DNA of 64,000 bases, from the NCBI GenBank assembly GCA_027306915.1, contig DAHUYW010000014.1:1-64000 (forward strand), written 5' to 3'. The notes under the pieces were generated by a model. The model saw only the letters and a program-made list of their open reading frames with translations, had not been told where the DNA came from and did not search any database. A program made the position numbers and the translations under genes. Of this stretch, positions 1 to 8,550 are shown one piece after another (the first letter of the stretch is position 1; the number at the start of each line of letters is the position of its first letter). The stretch is from Spirochaetales bacterium (lineage in GTDB: Bacteria > Spirochaetota > Spirochaetia > DAHUYW01).

Positions 1-297
1 CAGAACGAGAGCGTAAAAGATGGTAAGGACGGTGTTGCCGGCGACGTAGTAGCAGGTGACCAGGAGCGAATTGCCGAAGAACAGGTCTGTCGTAAAGAGA
101 TGCACGTAGTTGCGGAGCCCGATCCAAGCCGGCTTGGTCAGCACGTTCCAGTCGGTGAAGCTGATCAGGACTCCTGCTATCATCGGGCCGATGACGAAAA
201 TGAGAAGACCGAGGATGACCGGCGACGCAAAAAGATAGCCCGCGACGGCTTGATGAGCTCCGGGATGTCGCCTCACGCTCCGAGAGAACTGCTTCAT
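1..297 (-). CDS. Sugar ABC transporter permease, MalF/UgpA type (partial, C-terminus outside window)
   Basis: Inner-membrane permease of a carbohydrate ABC importer. Only the first 99 codons are present and the gene runs off the left edge. The start ATG at 297 is preceded by GGGAGCAGC as a ribosome site. The peptide begins MKQFSRSV, has a first membrane helix at about residues 20-45, then the SFTDWN and IGLRNY segments typical of this permease class, and the start of a second helix. The EAA loop that docks the ATPase is not reached. It lies 126 bp downstream of the binding-protein gene on the same strand, so the two are very likely one operon. Substrate is inferred to be an oligosaccharide from the neighbouring GH127 gene. 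Confidence 0.88.
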   Translation of the reverse strand, partial: MKQFSRSVRRHPGAHQAVAGYLFASPVILGLLIFVIGPMIAGVLISFTDWNVLTKPAWIGLRNYVHLFTTDLFFGNSLLVTCYYVAGNTVLTIFYALVL

Positions 298-423
298 TGC
301 TGCTCCCGAATCTTTCTCTATAGGACGGTCAGTCGGAATTGCGGGTCTCCCGCGCTCGGGAGACCCGCAAACCAACTCAATTCTGCGTCGTCCGTCGAAG
401 GCACGTCAATCGAAATTCGAAGC

Positions 424-1785
424 CTACTTGCCCTCAAAGATCGGGGTGATCTTCGGCATGATTTCATTGTTTATCACGTCGGCGGCGCTCTTCTGTCCGA
501 GCCACACCTGAGAAAGCGCGGGCTCGATGACGTCATCCATCTTCTGAAACGTCGGCACGTAGTAGGGAGGCAGCTGATACGCATAGTTCAGCGCGAAATC
601 CACAACCGCCTGTTTGTACTCTGACGGATGAACAGGGTTATCCACCCACTTCGCGATCAACGACGGATTCTTGTACCACTGAACCTCGTTCGGGAGCCAC
701 AGACCGCTCTTTTCAAGCGGAAGGGCGTTTTCCGGGTTCATGATGAACTTCAAGAGCTCTTTCGCTTCGGGTATGTGCTTCGAGCTCTTGTAGATGACGA
801 TCGGGGTGCCAACCGAGGTAGTAGCGAGCTTCTTCATGTAGGGAAGCACGCCGACCCCGAAGTCGAGGCCCTGCTGCTGATGGGTGATTCCGAGGGTCAA
901 CAGGTCCCAGGTTCCGTCGATAACCATCGCGACCTGGCCGCTCAAGAGGGCCGTGGCCGCGGCGGTCGGCATCTGCTGCGTACCAGGGGTGGGGCTCACA
1001 TGGTCGACGTTGATGAGGTCGGCCATCTTCTGAATTGCGCCGATCGTTCCGGGGCTGTTCATGAGCAGCTGCTTGCCATCCGGGCTCACCACACCGCCGC
1101 CGTTGCTGATGGCGAAGGTTACCCACGGCATGTACCACTGCTGGATCCAGGTGCCGAATTGCCGGATGTTGTTCGGATCAAAGCTCGCGCTGTCCGCGGT
1201 GTTCCCGTTTGCGTCCTTCGTGAGCTTCTTTGCAACCTGCACAAAGTGATCCCAGCTCCAGGCCTTGGTCGGATCCGCCGGCGGATAGGGGAGACCCGCC
1301 TGGTCGAAGAGCTTCTTGCTGTACCAGATGACCTGGACCTCGTTCGCGACGCTGACGCCAACTATCTTGCCGTCGGGCAGAACGAACTTGAGGACTGCAA
1401 GCTTCTCCGGCTCATTCTTGTAGAAGTCCGTCAGGTCTACAAACTGGTTGTTCATGCCCCAATTGAGCACTGCAGTCTCCAAGAAGTACCCGAGGTCGGG
1501 CAACGTATCGCTAGCCGCCAGGGTATTGATCTTCGACATGAAGTCGGTGCTTGCCCCGAAATGCAAGGCGTCGATCTTTATGTTGGGGTTTTTGTCCATG
1601 TAGGCCTTCATGAACGCGTCGGTGGCGTTCACCTCGTTCTGATCCCCCCAGAACGCGTACTTCAGCGTCACGGGCCCTGCTGCGGCGGCGCTCTTCTCGG
1701 ACTGTCCGCCGGCGAACGCGGCCAGAGCCGTCGCGACGAAGAAGATCGATGCAGCCGCCACTGCCAAGACAACTTTTCTCGTCAT
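424..1785 (-). CDS. Extracellular solute-binding protein of a sugar ABC importer
   Basis: Family 1 sugar-binding protein (453 aa, normal length). Residues 1-25 form a signal peptide with a likely signal peptidase I site after AAFA; there is no lipobox cysteine, and the mature end GGQSEK is a pattern common in spirochaete binding proteins. The mature part has the two-lobed SBP_bac_1 fold features, including the FWGDQNE first strand and a WDLLTLG segment near the hinge. Start ATG at 1785 follows a strong GGAGGAG site. A partial permease gene follows on the same strand. The upstream 110 bp carries the promoter motif shared with the second binding protein and with the GH127 gene, so co-regulation is likely. 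Exact substrate cannot be read from sequence. Confidence 0.92.
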   Translation of the reverse strand: MTRKVVLAVAAASIFFVATALAAFAGGQSEKSAAAAGPVTLKYAFWGDQNEVNATDAFMKAYMDKNPNIKIDALHFGASTDFMSKINTLAASDTLPDLGYFLETAVLNWGMNNQFVDLTDFYKNEPEKLAVLKFVLPDGKIVGVSVANEVQVIWYSKKLFDQAGLPYPPADPTKAWSWDHFVQVAKKLTKDANGNTADSASFDPNNIRQFGTWIQQWYMPWVTFAISNGGGVVSPDGKQLLMNSPGTIGAIQKMADLINVDHVSPTPGTQQMPTAAATALLSGQVAMVIDGTWDLLTLGITHQQQGLDFGVGVLPYMKKLATTSVGTPIVIYKSSKHIPEAKELLKFIMNPENALPLEKSGLWLPNEVQWYKNPSLIAKWVDNPVHPSEYKQAVVDFALNYAYQLPPYYVPTFQKMDDVIEPALSQVWLGQKSAADVINNEIMPKITPIFEGK

Positions 1786-1830
1786 GCTTTCTCCTCCTTC
1801 AAAAGGTCTTACTTCCCTCTGTACCTAGAA

Positions 1831-1897
1831 ATCATAAGACCCGTAGACAGGGCGCGAAAGGTGAAGGTGTCGAATAAAACGGGGACAAACCCGACCT
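1831..1897 (-). promoter_or_regulatory. Promoter with shared upstream motif (arabinoside regulon, copy 1)
   Basis: On the minus strand the motif AGGTCGGGTTTGTCC (1883-1897) is followed after exactly 46 nt by a -10-like TATGAT (1831-1836), about 45 nt before the binding-protein start. No good -35 is seen, which suits an activator-dependent promoter. The same motif, spacing and a TATAAT box precede the second binding-protein gene; a third, weaker copy precedes the GH127 gene. Confidence 0.6.
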
Positions 1898-2035
1898 CGT
1901 GCCTGGGGGATGAGGGCTACTGGCGCACAACGACGCCCTGGTTGTGCTTGCCGAAGGATCGACTCGCTTTCCGGGCGGTCTGCCGGGTCGATTTCCGGGC
2001 TCTTTCCGGCGCTCACCCAGGTCGGCTCGACTTTC

Positions 2036-2908
2036 TTACCCTTTCACCGCGCCGGACATAAGACCTCGAATATAGTAGCGCTGAAGCGTCACGTAGAGCA
2101 CGACGCAGGGAACCATCGCGATGACCGCTCCGGCGATGAGGAAGCCGAAGTTCACCGAGCCGTAGGTCCCCGACTCCACGTCGAGCAGCGCAACCGGAAG
2201 GGTGAGCTTGCTGTCGCTCGTGAGAAAAATGAGGGCCCCGAGGAACTCGGTCCACGCAAAGAGAAAGGCATATAGAACCGTGGTCGCCATTCCGGGAACG
2301 ACGAGGGGACGCAATACCCCCACGAGGGTTCGCATCACGCCCGCACCATCCACCGCGGCCGAGTCCTCCATCTCCTGGGGTATGTGGGTGAAGGTGTTTC
2401 GCATCACGAAAACCCCGAAAGGGAGGTTATAAGTCGTATAGAAGAGAATCAGACCGAGAAGGCTGTTGGTGAGCCCGAGGGCGTGGAGCTCGAGAAAGAG
2501 CGGGGTGAGAATCGCCTGGAACGGGATCATGAGGGTGAGCAGGATGAGCGAGAACATCACCCCGGCGCCCCGATAGCGCAGGCGTGGCCGCCCGAAGGCG
2601 TAGCCGGCGAGGGTGGCGATGAGGGCCGTCAGCGCCGCGGTCGCCGCCGCCACGATGAGGCTGTTGCCGACGTGTCGGAGGATGTTCGTCGCGCCGGTGA
2701 CCAGGCCCGAGTAGTTCCCGAGCGTGAGCTGGGTGAAGTTCTTCGCCGAGATCGGCGATCCGATCAGCTCAGCCGGCTGGAAGGAGCGCAGAACCGCCCA
2801 GACGAGCGGCGCGATGAAGAGCGCACTCAAGACGATACCGGTCAGCAGGTAGAGCGCAAGCCCACCGCTCTCCGTCGCGGCCTTCCGCCGCTGCCGTCGG
2901 GTCTTCAT
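2036..2908 (-). CDS. Sugar ABC transporter permease, MalG/UgpE type
   Basis: Second permease (290 aa) of the importer whose genes run from 5266 down to 2036. It has about six membrane helices, starting at residues 20-41, and the EAA loop near residues 179-200 (EMEDSAAVDGAG) that contacts the ATPase. The frame stays open far upstream, but the real start is the ATG at 2908: it forms an ATGA overlap with the stop of the preceding permease gene and follows a GAGGATC ribosome site. No ATPase gene is nearby, so the importer probably uses a shared MsmK/UgpC-type ATPase encoded elsewhere, as is usual for this class. Confidence 0.92.
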   Translation of the reverse strand: MKTRRQRRKAATESGGLALYLLTGIVLSALFIAPLVWAVLRSFQPAELIGSPISAKNFTQLTLGNYSGLVTGATNILRHVGNSLIVAAATAALTALIATLAGYAFGRPRLRYRGAGVMFSLILLTLMIPFQAILTPLFLELHALGLTNSLLGLILFYTTYNLPFGVFVMRNTFTHIPQEMEDSAAVDGAGVMRTLVGVLRPLVVPGMATTVLYAFLFAWTEFLGALIFLTSDSKLTLPVALLDVESGTYGSVNFGFLIAGAVIAMVPCVVLYVTLQRYYIRGLMSGAVKG

Positions 2909-3882
2909 TGATCCTCCTCGCGACCGGCCCTTAGAAACACGAACTGCCCGATGCTGATAAGCCCCACAACGACCATGAGGACGAGGGACATCGCGGTCGC
3001 CTCTCCGAGGCGAAGCTGGACGAATCCGACCTGGTAGATCCACATCACGACGGTATCGGTGCTGGTCCCCGGGCCGCCCTGGGTCAGAATGTAGAACTGG
3101 GTGAAGGCGAGAAAAGAACCGATGACCGAGATGATGAGGCTCAGGGCGATCGTTCCCCTGAGAAGAGGAAGCGTCACGTGGAACTCTCGGTCCCACCAGG
3201 AGGCCCCGTCGATCTCCGCCGACTCGTACAGCTCCTTCGGAACCCCTTGCATTCCGGCCATGAGGAGCACCATCGTGAGTCCGGAGGCGAACCAGACGAC
3301 GAGCACCGAAATGGCGATGAGCGAGAGATTGGCGTCTACGAGCCACGCGGTCGAGGCCTTGGCGATCCCGAGCTTCGAGAGCAGGAAGTTCACTGCTCCG
3401 GAATCCGGTTGGAGCTCGAGCACGAGCATGTAGCTCTCGGTTGCGAGCCCCACGACGTAGGGGAGAAAGAAGAGCGTGCGGAAAACGATCGCCGCGGGTC
3501 GGTTCGAGCGCACCAGAAGGGCAAGCCCGTACCCGACGAGGAGAATGGGCAGGGTGACGATCGCTGTGTACCTCAATGTGAAGAGAACCGACTGCCCGAA
3601 GGTCGCGTCCTGCCCGAGATTTCCATAGTTGCGAAGACCGATGAAGTGGTACGAACCCACGAGCGGCCAGTTCGTGAGCGAGATATAGATCGCGAACCCG
3701 AGCGGAAAGACGACGAAGACCGCGACGAAAAGGATTGCCGGTGCGCTCAAGAGCCACCCGGCCCGCGCTCCGCTCGTGACCCGCGACGAGCGGGGCCGTG
3801 CGATCCGCACGACACCCGCTGCCGCATTCTTTGACCGTGGGTTGCGCCGCCGAGTACGGCGGTCGCGAAGATCCAGAGACAC
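2905..3882 (-). CDS. Sugar ABC transporter permease, MalF/UgpA type
   Basis: First permease of the second importer (325 aa). An Arg-rich cytoplasmic tail (residues 1-40) precedes the first helix at about 42-68, then the SLTNWP and IGLRNY segments typical of the family, and an EAA loop near 219-237 (ELYESAEIDGAS). It starts 16 bp after the binding-protein gene ends and overlaps the next permease by 4 bp, so all three are translated as one operon. The substrate is inferred to be the same kind of sugar as for the first importer because the two operons share a promoter motif. Confidence 0.92.
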   Translation of the reverse strand: MSLDLRDRRTRRRNPRSKNAAAGVVRIARPRSSRVTSGARAGWLLSAPAILFVAVFVVFPLGFAIYISLTNWPLVGSYHFIGLRNYGNLGQDATFGQSVLFTLRYTAIVTLPILLVGYGLALLVRSNRPAAIVFRTLFFLPYVVGLATESYMLVLELQPDSGAVNFLLSKLGIAKASTAWLVDANLSLIAISVLVVWFASGLTMVLLMAGMQGVPKELYESAEIDGASWWDREFHVTLPLLRGTIALSLIISVIGSFLAFTQFYILTQGGPGTSTDTVVMWIYQVGFVQLRLGEATAMSLVLMVVVGLISIGQFVFLRAGREEDQ

Positions 3883-3898
3883 CTGCGAGGCTCCGCTC

Positions 3899-5266
3899 TC
3901 AGCTGCCGAGCTGCTTGAGCACTTGCGTAAAGCCGGGCTGGGCCGTCTTCATTGCCGCTTTCACGTGGCCGTTGTAGACGGACTCCCGAAACATTGCGAA
4001 CCAGGGGCCGTTCGGCTGATTGAAGAGGCTGTTGTAGGCGGTAGTGGGAGGCGCATAGCCGTGCTTCAGCGCGCGGAGAACAACCGCGTCGAACGGATGA
4101 TCCTTCAGAAACTGCGCGTCAAGGACGTCGGTACGAATCGGGGTGAAGCCGAGCGACGGATACTCAAGCTGCTGGTGCTTCGCGAGGACGAACTTGATGA
4201 ACTCCCAGGCTCCCGATGCGTTCTTGGCGCCGGTCGGAATGCCGAAGTCGTCGCCGCCGTCGAAGGTGCTGTAGCCTCCGTCCGGGCCGGGAAGCGGCGC
4301 GGCGCCGAGCTCCGAGCGCGGGACCTTGGCCCCCTTGAGGTTGTTGACCACGACCGCGTAGCCGCCCGGGAAGACCCCCACGTCGCCGGCGAGGAAGTCC
4401 TTGCCCCAGGTCGAGCCGTTCTGCGTAAGGTCCGCCTTCGGAGCGAGGTGCTGTTGCCAGACGTCCTTGTAGAGGGTCAGGAGCTGCTCGAGCGGCTTGT
4501 TGCCCTCGATGTTGGCGGTCTCCGAGCCGATCTCTCCGTTGATCAGGTGGGTCCCGGTTGCCCAGACGTCAGGCAGCATCGTGAAGCCGAGGCTGCCCTG
4601 GCAGTCGCCCACGAAGGAAAAGCCGTAGACTCCGCTTCCCCCCGCCTTCTGGACCGCTTGCGCGTCGTGGAGCATGTCGGCGAAGCTGGCAGGAGCCTGG
4701 TTCGGATCGAGCCCCGCCTTCTTGAAGAGCGTCTTGTTGTACCAGAGCATCGAAAGGTCGGCGAGGTAGGGCACGCCGTAGAGCTTCCCGTCGTACTTGG
4801 CGAGATTCAGGTGGCCGGGGCTCAAGGCGTCTTTGTACGGAAGCGCATCGATCGGCACCGTCAAATCAACGAACTGCGCCTTGCGGGTGAAGATCGGCAT
4901 GTTGATGTCATTCAGACCGATCACGTCCGGCGGCGAGCCCGCCCGAAGCGCGGTGGCAAGCTGAGTCACCGCCTCGTTCGGCTGATTCTCCGTGAGAACC
5001 ACCTTGAGCTTCGGATGAGAGGCGTTGAACTCCTGGACCATCGCTCGGGCCACGGTCGAGGTGGCGGCGCGCGCCCAGAAGTGCACGGTGCCGGTGGCAT
5101 TCTCGCCGAAGTTCTTGCTGGTGGGAGCGACTCCCGCGCTCGACTTCGCGCTGCATGCCGCCAGGAGGATGCCGACGGCAGCAACGGCTACCACGAGGCT
5201 CGCTGTACGGCGCAGCATTTTGCCGTGAGCGAGCGACAGAAACTTTGATAGATATCGTTTATCCAT
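3899..5266 (-). CDS. Solute-binding lipoprotein of the second sugar ABC importer
   Basis: Sugar-binding lipoprotein (455 aa). A hydrophobic segment at residues 21-36 ends in the lipobox LLAAC with the lipidated cysteine at position 38, so the protein is membrane-anchored on the outer face. The mature part begins with a Ser/Gly-rich linker followed by VHFWARAATS, the first strand of the SBP_bac_1 fold. The start at 5266 is supported by AGGAGAAG about 7 nt upstream; a second Met at residue 17 would also leave a full signal. First gene of a binding protein-permease-permease operon. Its promoter resembles that of the other binding-protein gene at 1785. Confidence 0.93.
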   Translation of the reverse strand: MDKRYLSKFLSLAHGKMLRRTASLVVAVAAVGILLAACSAKSSAGVAPTSKNFGENATGTVHFWARAATSTVARAMVQEFNASHPKLKVVLTENQPNEAVTQLATALRAGSPPDVIGLNDINMPIFTRKAQFVDLTVPIDALPYKDALSPGHLNLAKYDGKLYGVPYLADLSMLWYNKTLFKKAGLDPNQAPASFADMLHDAQAVQKAGGSGVYGFSFVGDCQGSLGFTMLPDVWATGTHLINGEIGSETANIEGNKPLEQLLTLYKDVWQQHLAPKADLTQNGSTWGKDFLAGDVGVFPGGYAVVVNNLKGAKVPRSELGAAPLPGPDGGYSTFDGGDDFGIPTGAKNASGAWEFIKFVLAKHQQLEYPSLGFTPIRTDVLDAQFLKDHPFDAVVLRALKHGYAPPTTAYNSLFNQPNGPWFAMFRESVYNGHVKAAMKTAQPGFTQVLKQLGS

Positions 5267-5316
5267 CTACTTCTTCTCCTTGGAATCCAGTCTATGGCTC
5301 CATTTTCAATGAGACG

Positions 5317-5383
5317 ATTATAGGTCGCCGGAGTTGCAGTCGACAGGGGAGTCCTTCGTACATAAAGAGGACAAATCCGACCT
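5317..5383 (-). promoter_or_regulatory. Promoter with shared upstream motif (arabinoside regulon, copy 2)
   Basis: On the minus strand AGGTCGGATTTGTCC (5369-5383) is followed after exactly 46 nt by a perfect -10 box TATAAT (5317-5322). The hexamer 17 nt upstream of the -10 is a poor -35, again suggesting an activator bound at the motif, roughly at -55 to -70. The motif differs by one base from the copy at 1883-1897. Confidence 0.65.
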
Positions 5384-5395
5384 ATGGAGCGGGGA

Positions 5396-6319
5396 TCAGA
5401 AATAGAGGCGCAGAACGATATCCTGATCGTAGTTGCCGAAGCCGCGCCCAAAGATGTTGAGACCGCCTCGGTTCTCGGCGTCCTCCTTGATCCCGTAGCG
5501 GACGCGGATCGAGTGATGGTCGGGGATCGCTAGATCGACGAGCCTGGTATCCGAGATCGCGACCCCATCCACAAACGACCCCTCGTCGGTGACGCTCCAA
5601 TTCTTCAGGAGTCCATACTGGGAGCCCTCGAGCTTCCACCAGTTGGGAGTGAGCTTCCCCCGCTGATCGCCGAAATCCCCCGGAGAGGTCCAATGGCCAA
5701 CGTCAACGTCGTTGACGCAGAGGCTGATGTCCGAGAGCCAATTGCCATTTGTGCCGGGTGTCTCGGAGCTGAGCTCGGCGCTGATCTCCAGCTTGCGGAG
5801 CGGCCGGTCTTTATAGAGACTGTTGTTCGGGAACTTGTATTCGACGTAGCCCTTCGCAAACCAGAGCAACCCGGCTTTCACCCGCCCAGGATCCAAGAAA
5901 TAGCTGGGAACGTCGAGAAAGCCGATGATTCCCTCGGTCGAGCACAGCCCGCAGGGGGCGGACACCTCGTAGCTCGTGTAGAGACCGATGGGCATCTCAA
6001 CCTCGATGGTGTCATCCGGCTTCGCCTTCTGGTTGTTGGGGAATCGTATTACCATTTCACGATACACGGGATGACAAACCTTCTGCGTTCCTTTCTTTCC
6101 CTTCGCGGTCTCCGTGCGCAGCAGTCCCGCCTTCTCGAGGATAATGATGTTCGTCGCAATGGTCGACTGAGGGAGCTTGAGAGCCTCGGCTATCTCATTG
6201 ACGTTCTTCCCCTCGTGCAGTATGAGCTCGAGAATCTTTATCCGAACTTCCGAGGCAAGGCCCCTCAGCACCGTAATGTCGGTTCGGGGATCGATGACAA
6301 GGATGGTGTCTTCATTCAT
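5396..6319 (-). CDS. ArsR-type winged-helix transcriptional regulator with long C-terminal domain
   Basis: Probable sugar-responsive regulator (307 aa). Residues 18-75 form an ArsR-like winged helix: LASEVRIKILELI, then NVNEIAEALKLPQSTIATNI as the recognition region and EKAGLLRTE as the wing. The remaining 200 residues are a separate domain of unknown fold with a CGLC pair near residue 130; such a long effector domain is not found in metal-sensing ArsR proteins. It sits between the second importer and the divergent GH127 gene, which makes it the natural candidate to bind the motif shared by those three promoters. Whether it activates or represses is inferred, not seen. Confidence 0.85.
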   Translation of the reverse strand: MNEDTILVIDPRTDITVLRGLASEVRIKILELILHEGKNVNEIAEALKLPQSTIATNIIILEKAGLLRTETAKGKKGTQKVCHPVYREMVIRFPNNQKAKPDDTIEVEMPIGLYTSYEVSAPCGLCSTEGIIGFLDVPSYFLDPGRVKAGLLWFAKGYVEYKFPNNSLYKDRPLRKLEISAELSSETPGTNGNWLSDISLCVNDVDVGHWTSPGDFGDQRGKLTPNWWKLEGSQYGLLKNWSVTDEGSFVDGVAISDTRLVDLAIPDHHSIRVRYGIKEDAENRGGLNIFGRGFGNYDQDIVLRLYF

Positions 6320-6379
6320 GGGACGTTCACTCCCTTTTGCCCCCCTTTTCTATCATAATAATTGATATTCTGCAACTAG

Positions 6380-6389
6380 ATTCCGGAAT
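6380..6389. promoter_or_regulatory. Palindrome in the regulator-GH127 divergent region
   Basis: ATTCCGGAAT is a perfect 10-bp palindrome about 60 bp upstream of the regulator start and 170 bp upstream of the GH127 start, in an AT-rich stretch. It may be an autoregulatory operator for the ArsR-type regulator, but a palindrome this short can occur by chance. Confidence 0.3.
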
Positions 6390-6468
6390 GGAAATGGGTA
6401 CATATCGGTATGACGGATATTGACAGCGCGGGCAACTCGCATTACCGTGGATGCTGGATGAGCTCGGC

Positions 6469-6533
6469 GTCGGAATTGTCCTCATTTTCTCTGAATTCCT
6501 CGGCTTGGCGCAGCATGAGGGTCGGTGCATCAT
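6469..6533 (+). promoter_or_regulatory. Promoter with shared upstream motif (arabinoside regulon, copy 3)
   Basis: On the plus strand GTCGGAATTGTCC (6469-6481) matches the core of the motif found before both binding-protein genes. After the same 46-nt gap lies CATCAT (6528-6533), a weak -10 box that would give a leader of about 25 nt before the GTG at 6563. The matching spacing is the main support for this copy. Confidence 0.5.
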
Positions 6534-6562
6534 GTTTGCAAGAAACAGTCAGGAGTAAACGA

Positions 6563-8491
6563 GTGAGCTGGCAATATCTACGGGCCTCAATCGACGGAGG
6601 CTTCTGGCGGGCGTATCAGAATCTGGTGCGCACCGAGGTCATCCCGTTTCAATGGAAGGCGCTCAACGATCAAATACCGGGCGCTCCGAAGAGCCACTCG
6701 ATGGAAAACCTCCGCATAGCGGCCGGCAAGAGCCAGGGCCAGTTCGAAGGAATGGTTTTTCAGGACAGCGACATCTCAAAGTGGCTGGAAGCGGCGGGTC
6801 ATATCTTGGGCGAGGACTCCGAGATGAACGAGCAGATCCGCAGCTGGGCGGATGAGACAATCGAGGTGCTTGCCTCCGCCCAGCAGCCCGACGGATACCT
6901 GAACAGCTACTTCACGGTCAAGGAGCCTAAGCGCCACTGGAAGAACCTGCGCGAAGCCCACGAGCTGTACTGCGCCGGCCATCTCATCGAGGCGGGGGTA
7001 GCCGTGTACCGAACCACAAAGAACCGCAAAATCCTGGAGGTCGTCACCAAGCTCGCCGACCACATCGACACCCATTTCGGCGTGGAGAAGGGAAAGGTCC
7101 GAGGATATCCAGGGCACGAGGAGGTCGAGCTCGCGCTCGTCAAGCTCTATCGCCTCACCGGAGAGCGACGCTACCTTTCCCTCGCGAAATACTTCATAGA
7201 TGAGAGGGGTCGCTCTCCGAACTACTTCGAGCAAGAGGCCGCCGCCCCCGACTACCAGGCGCTCTGGGGCATCCGCGAGCTTGACTACTTTCAAGCAGAC
7301 AAGCCCATCCGCGAGCAGACCGACGCGGTTGGGCACGCCGTGCGAGCGATGTATCTTTGCACCGCAGCGGCCGACATCGCGCTCGAGACCGCCGATGCGT
7401 CCCTCGCGCAGGCGTGCGATAGGCTCTGGGAGAGCGCCGTCGGTAGGCGAATGTACATCACCGGCGGGATAGGGTCGCAGGCTCACCACGAGGCCTTCAC
7501 CTTCGACTACGACCTTCCAAACGACACCGCCTACACCGAGACCTGCGCCGCGATCGGTCTCTTCTTCTTCTCTCACCGGATGGCAAACCTGCGCCACGAA
7601 GCCCGTTACGCGGACGTCATGGAGCGAACGCTCTACAATGGGATCCTGAGCGGGCTCGCCCTCGACGGCCACAGCTACTTCTACGTCAATCCGCTCGAGG
7701 TCTACCCGGCCTCATGCGACAAGAACGCCAATTACGCGCACGTGAAGTACCGCAGGCAGCCGTGGTACGGCTGCGCCTGTTGTCCCCCCAACGTTGCGCG
7801 ACTCCTTGCCTCGCTGGGTGAATACCTCTATCACGTCGCAGGGAATACCCTCTACGCGGATCTATTTCACAGCGGGCGGCTTACCACTGAGGTCGGCGGG
7901 AAGGGGGTTTCCATCCGCCAGCAGACTGACTATCCGTGGTCACAGTCCGTTGTGTTCGAGTTCGAGGGCGCCTCGCCGGTCGACTTCGACCTCGCGATTC
8001 GGCTCCCCTCCTGGTGCCCAGCGCCCGAACTGGAGGTCGCTGGGAATAGGCTTGATCTCCCCTCGATAACCGACCACGGGTATGCGCACGTGCGCCGCAG
8101 CTGGAAGCCAGGGGAGCGCCTAGCGCTCAAGCTTCCGATGCGGGCGACCCGGGTGCACGCCGATCCCCGGGTCCGCGCGGACTGGGGCAAGGTGGCGATT
8201 CAACGGGGGCCGGTCGTCTACTGTCTCGAGGAGGCTGACAACGGACCCAACCTCGAGACGGTTGCTTTGCCGGCGGAGGCTGAGTTGCGGGAGGCCTTCC
8301 GCTCCGATCTTCTCGGTGGTATCGTGACGATTGCCGCCGAGGGACGTGGCTGGAACGCTTCCCAGCCCCAAGGAGAAAGCCTCTATCGGAGCGCCGGCGG
8401 CCGCCTCACGCCGAGGGCCCTTCTGTTCATTCCTTACTACGCGTGGGCCAATCGGGCAGCAGGTGAGATGGCGGTGTGGATACGCGAATAG
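6563..8491 (+). CDS. GH127 beta-L-arabinofuranosidase
   Basis: Exo-acting glycoside hydrolase of family GH127 that releases beta-L-arabinofuranose units (642 aa, normal size). The open frame extends upstream, but GTG 6563 is chosen because AGGAG lies 7 nt before it and family homology starts there. Family hallmarks are present: IPFQWKALND, the NLRIAAG and GMVFQDSDISKWLEA segments, and all ligands of the catalytic zinc centre, namely Glu326 and Cys328 in ETC and the pair Cys406-Cys407 in CACCPPN, where the first Cys of the CC pair is the nucleophile in characterised members. No signal peptide, so it acts in the cytoplasm on imported arabinosides. It stands divergent from the regulator gene. 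Confidence 0.93.
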   Translation: MSWQYLRASIDGGFWRAYQNLVRTEVIPFQWKALNDQIPGAPKSHSMENLRIAAGKSQGQFEGMVFQDSDISKWLEAAGHILGEDSEMNEQIRSWADETIEVLASAQQPDGYLNSYFTVKEPKRHWKNLREAHELYCAGHLIEAGVAVYRTTKNRKILEVVTKLADHIDTHFGVEKGKVRGYPGHEEVELALVKLYRLTGERRYLSLAKYFIDERGRSPNYFEQEAAAPDYQALWGIRELDYFQADKPIREQTDAVGHAVRAMYLCTAAADIALETADASLAQACDRLWESAVGRRMYITGGIGSQAHHEAFTFDYDLPNDTAYTETCAAIGLFFFSHRMANLRHEARYADVMERTLYNGILSGLALDGHSYFYVNPLEVYPASCDKNANYAHVKYRRQPWYGCACCPPNVARLLASLGEYLYHVAGNTLYADLFHSGRLTTEVGGKGVSIRQQTDYPWSQSVVFEFEGASPVDFDLAIRLPSWCPAPELEVAGNRLDLPSITDHGYAHVRRSWKPGERLALKLPMRATRVHADPRVRADWGKVAIQRGPVVYCLEEADNGPNLETVALPAEAELREAFRSDLLGGIVTIAAEGRGWNASQPQGESLYRSAGGRLTPRALLFIPYYAWANRAAGEMAVWIRE

Positions 8492-8550
8492 ATCTCGCCG
8501 GCTGCGCCGTGCCCGGCGCCGCGCAGACACACTGAGGGAGTTAAAACGTT

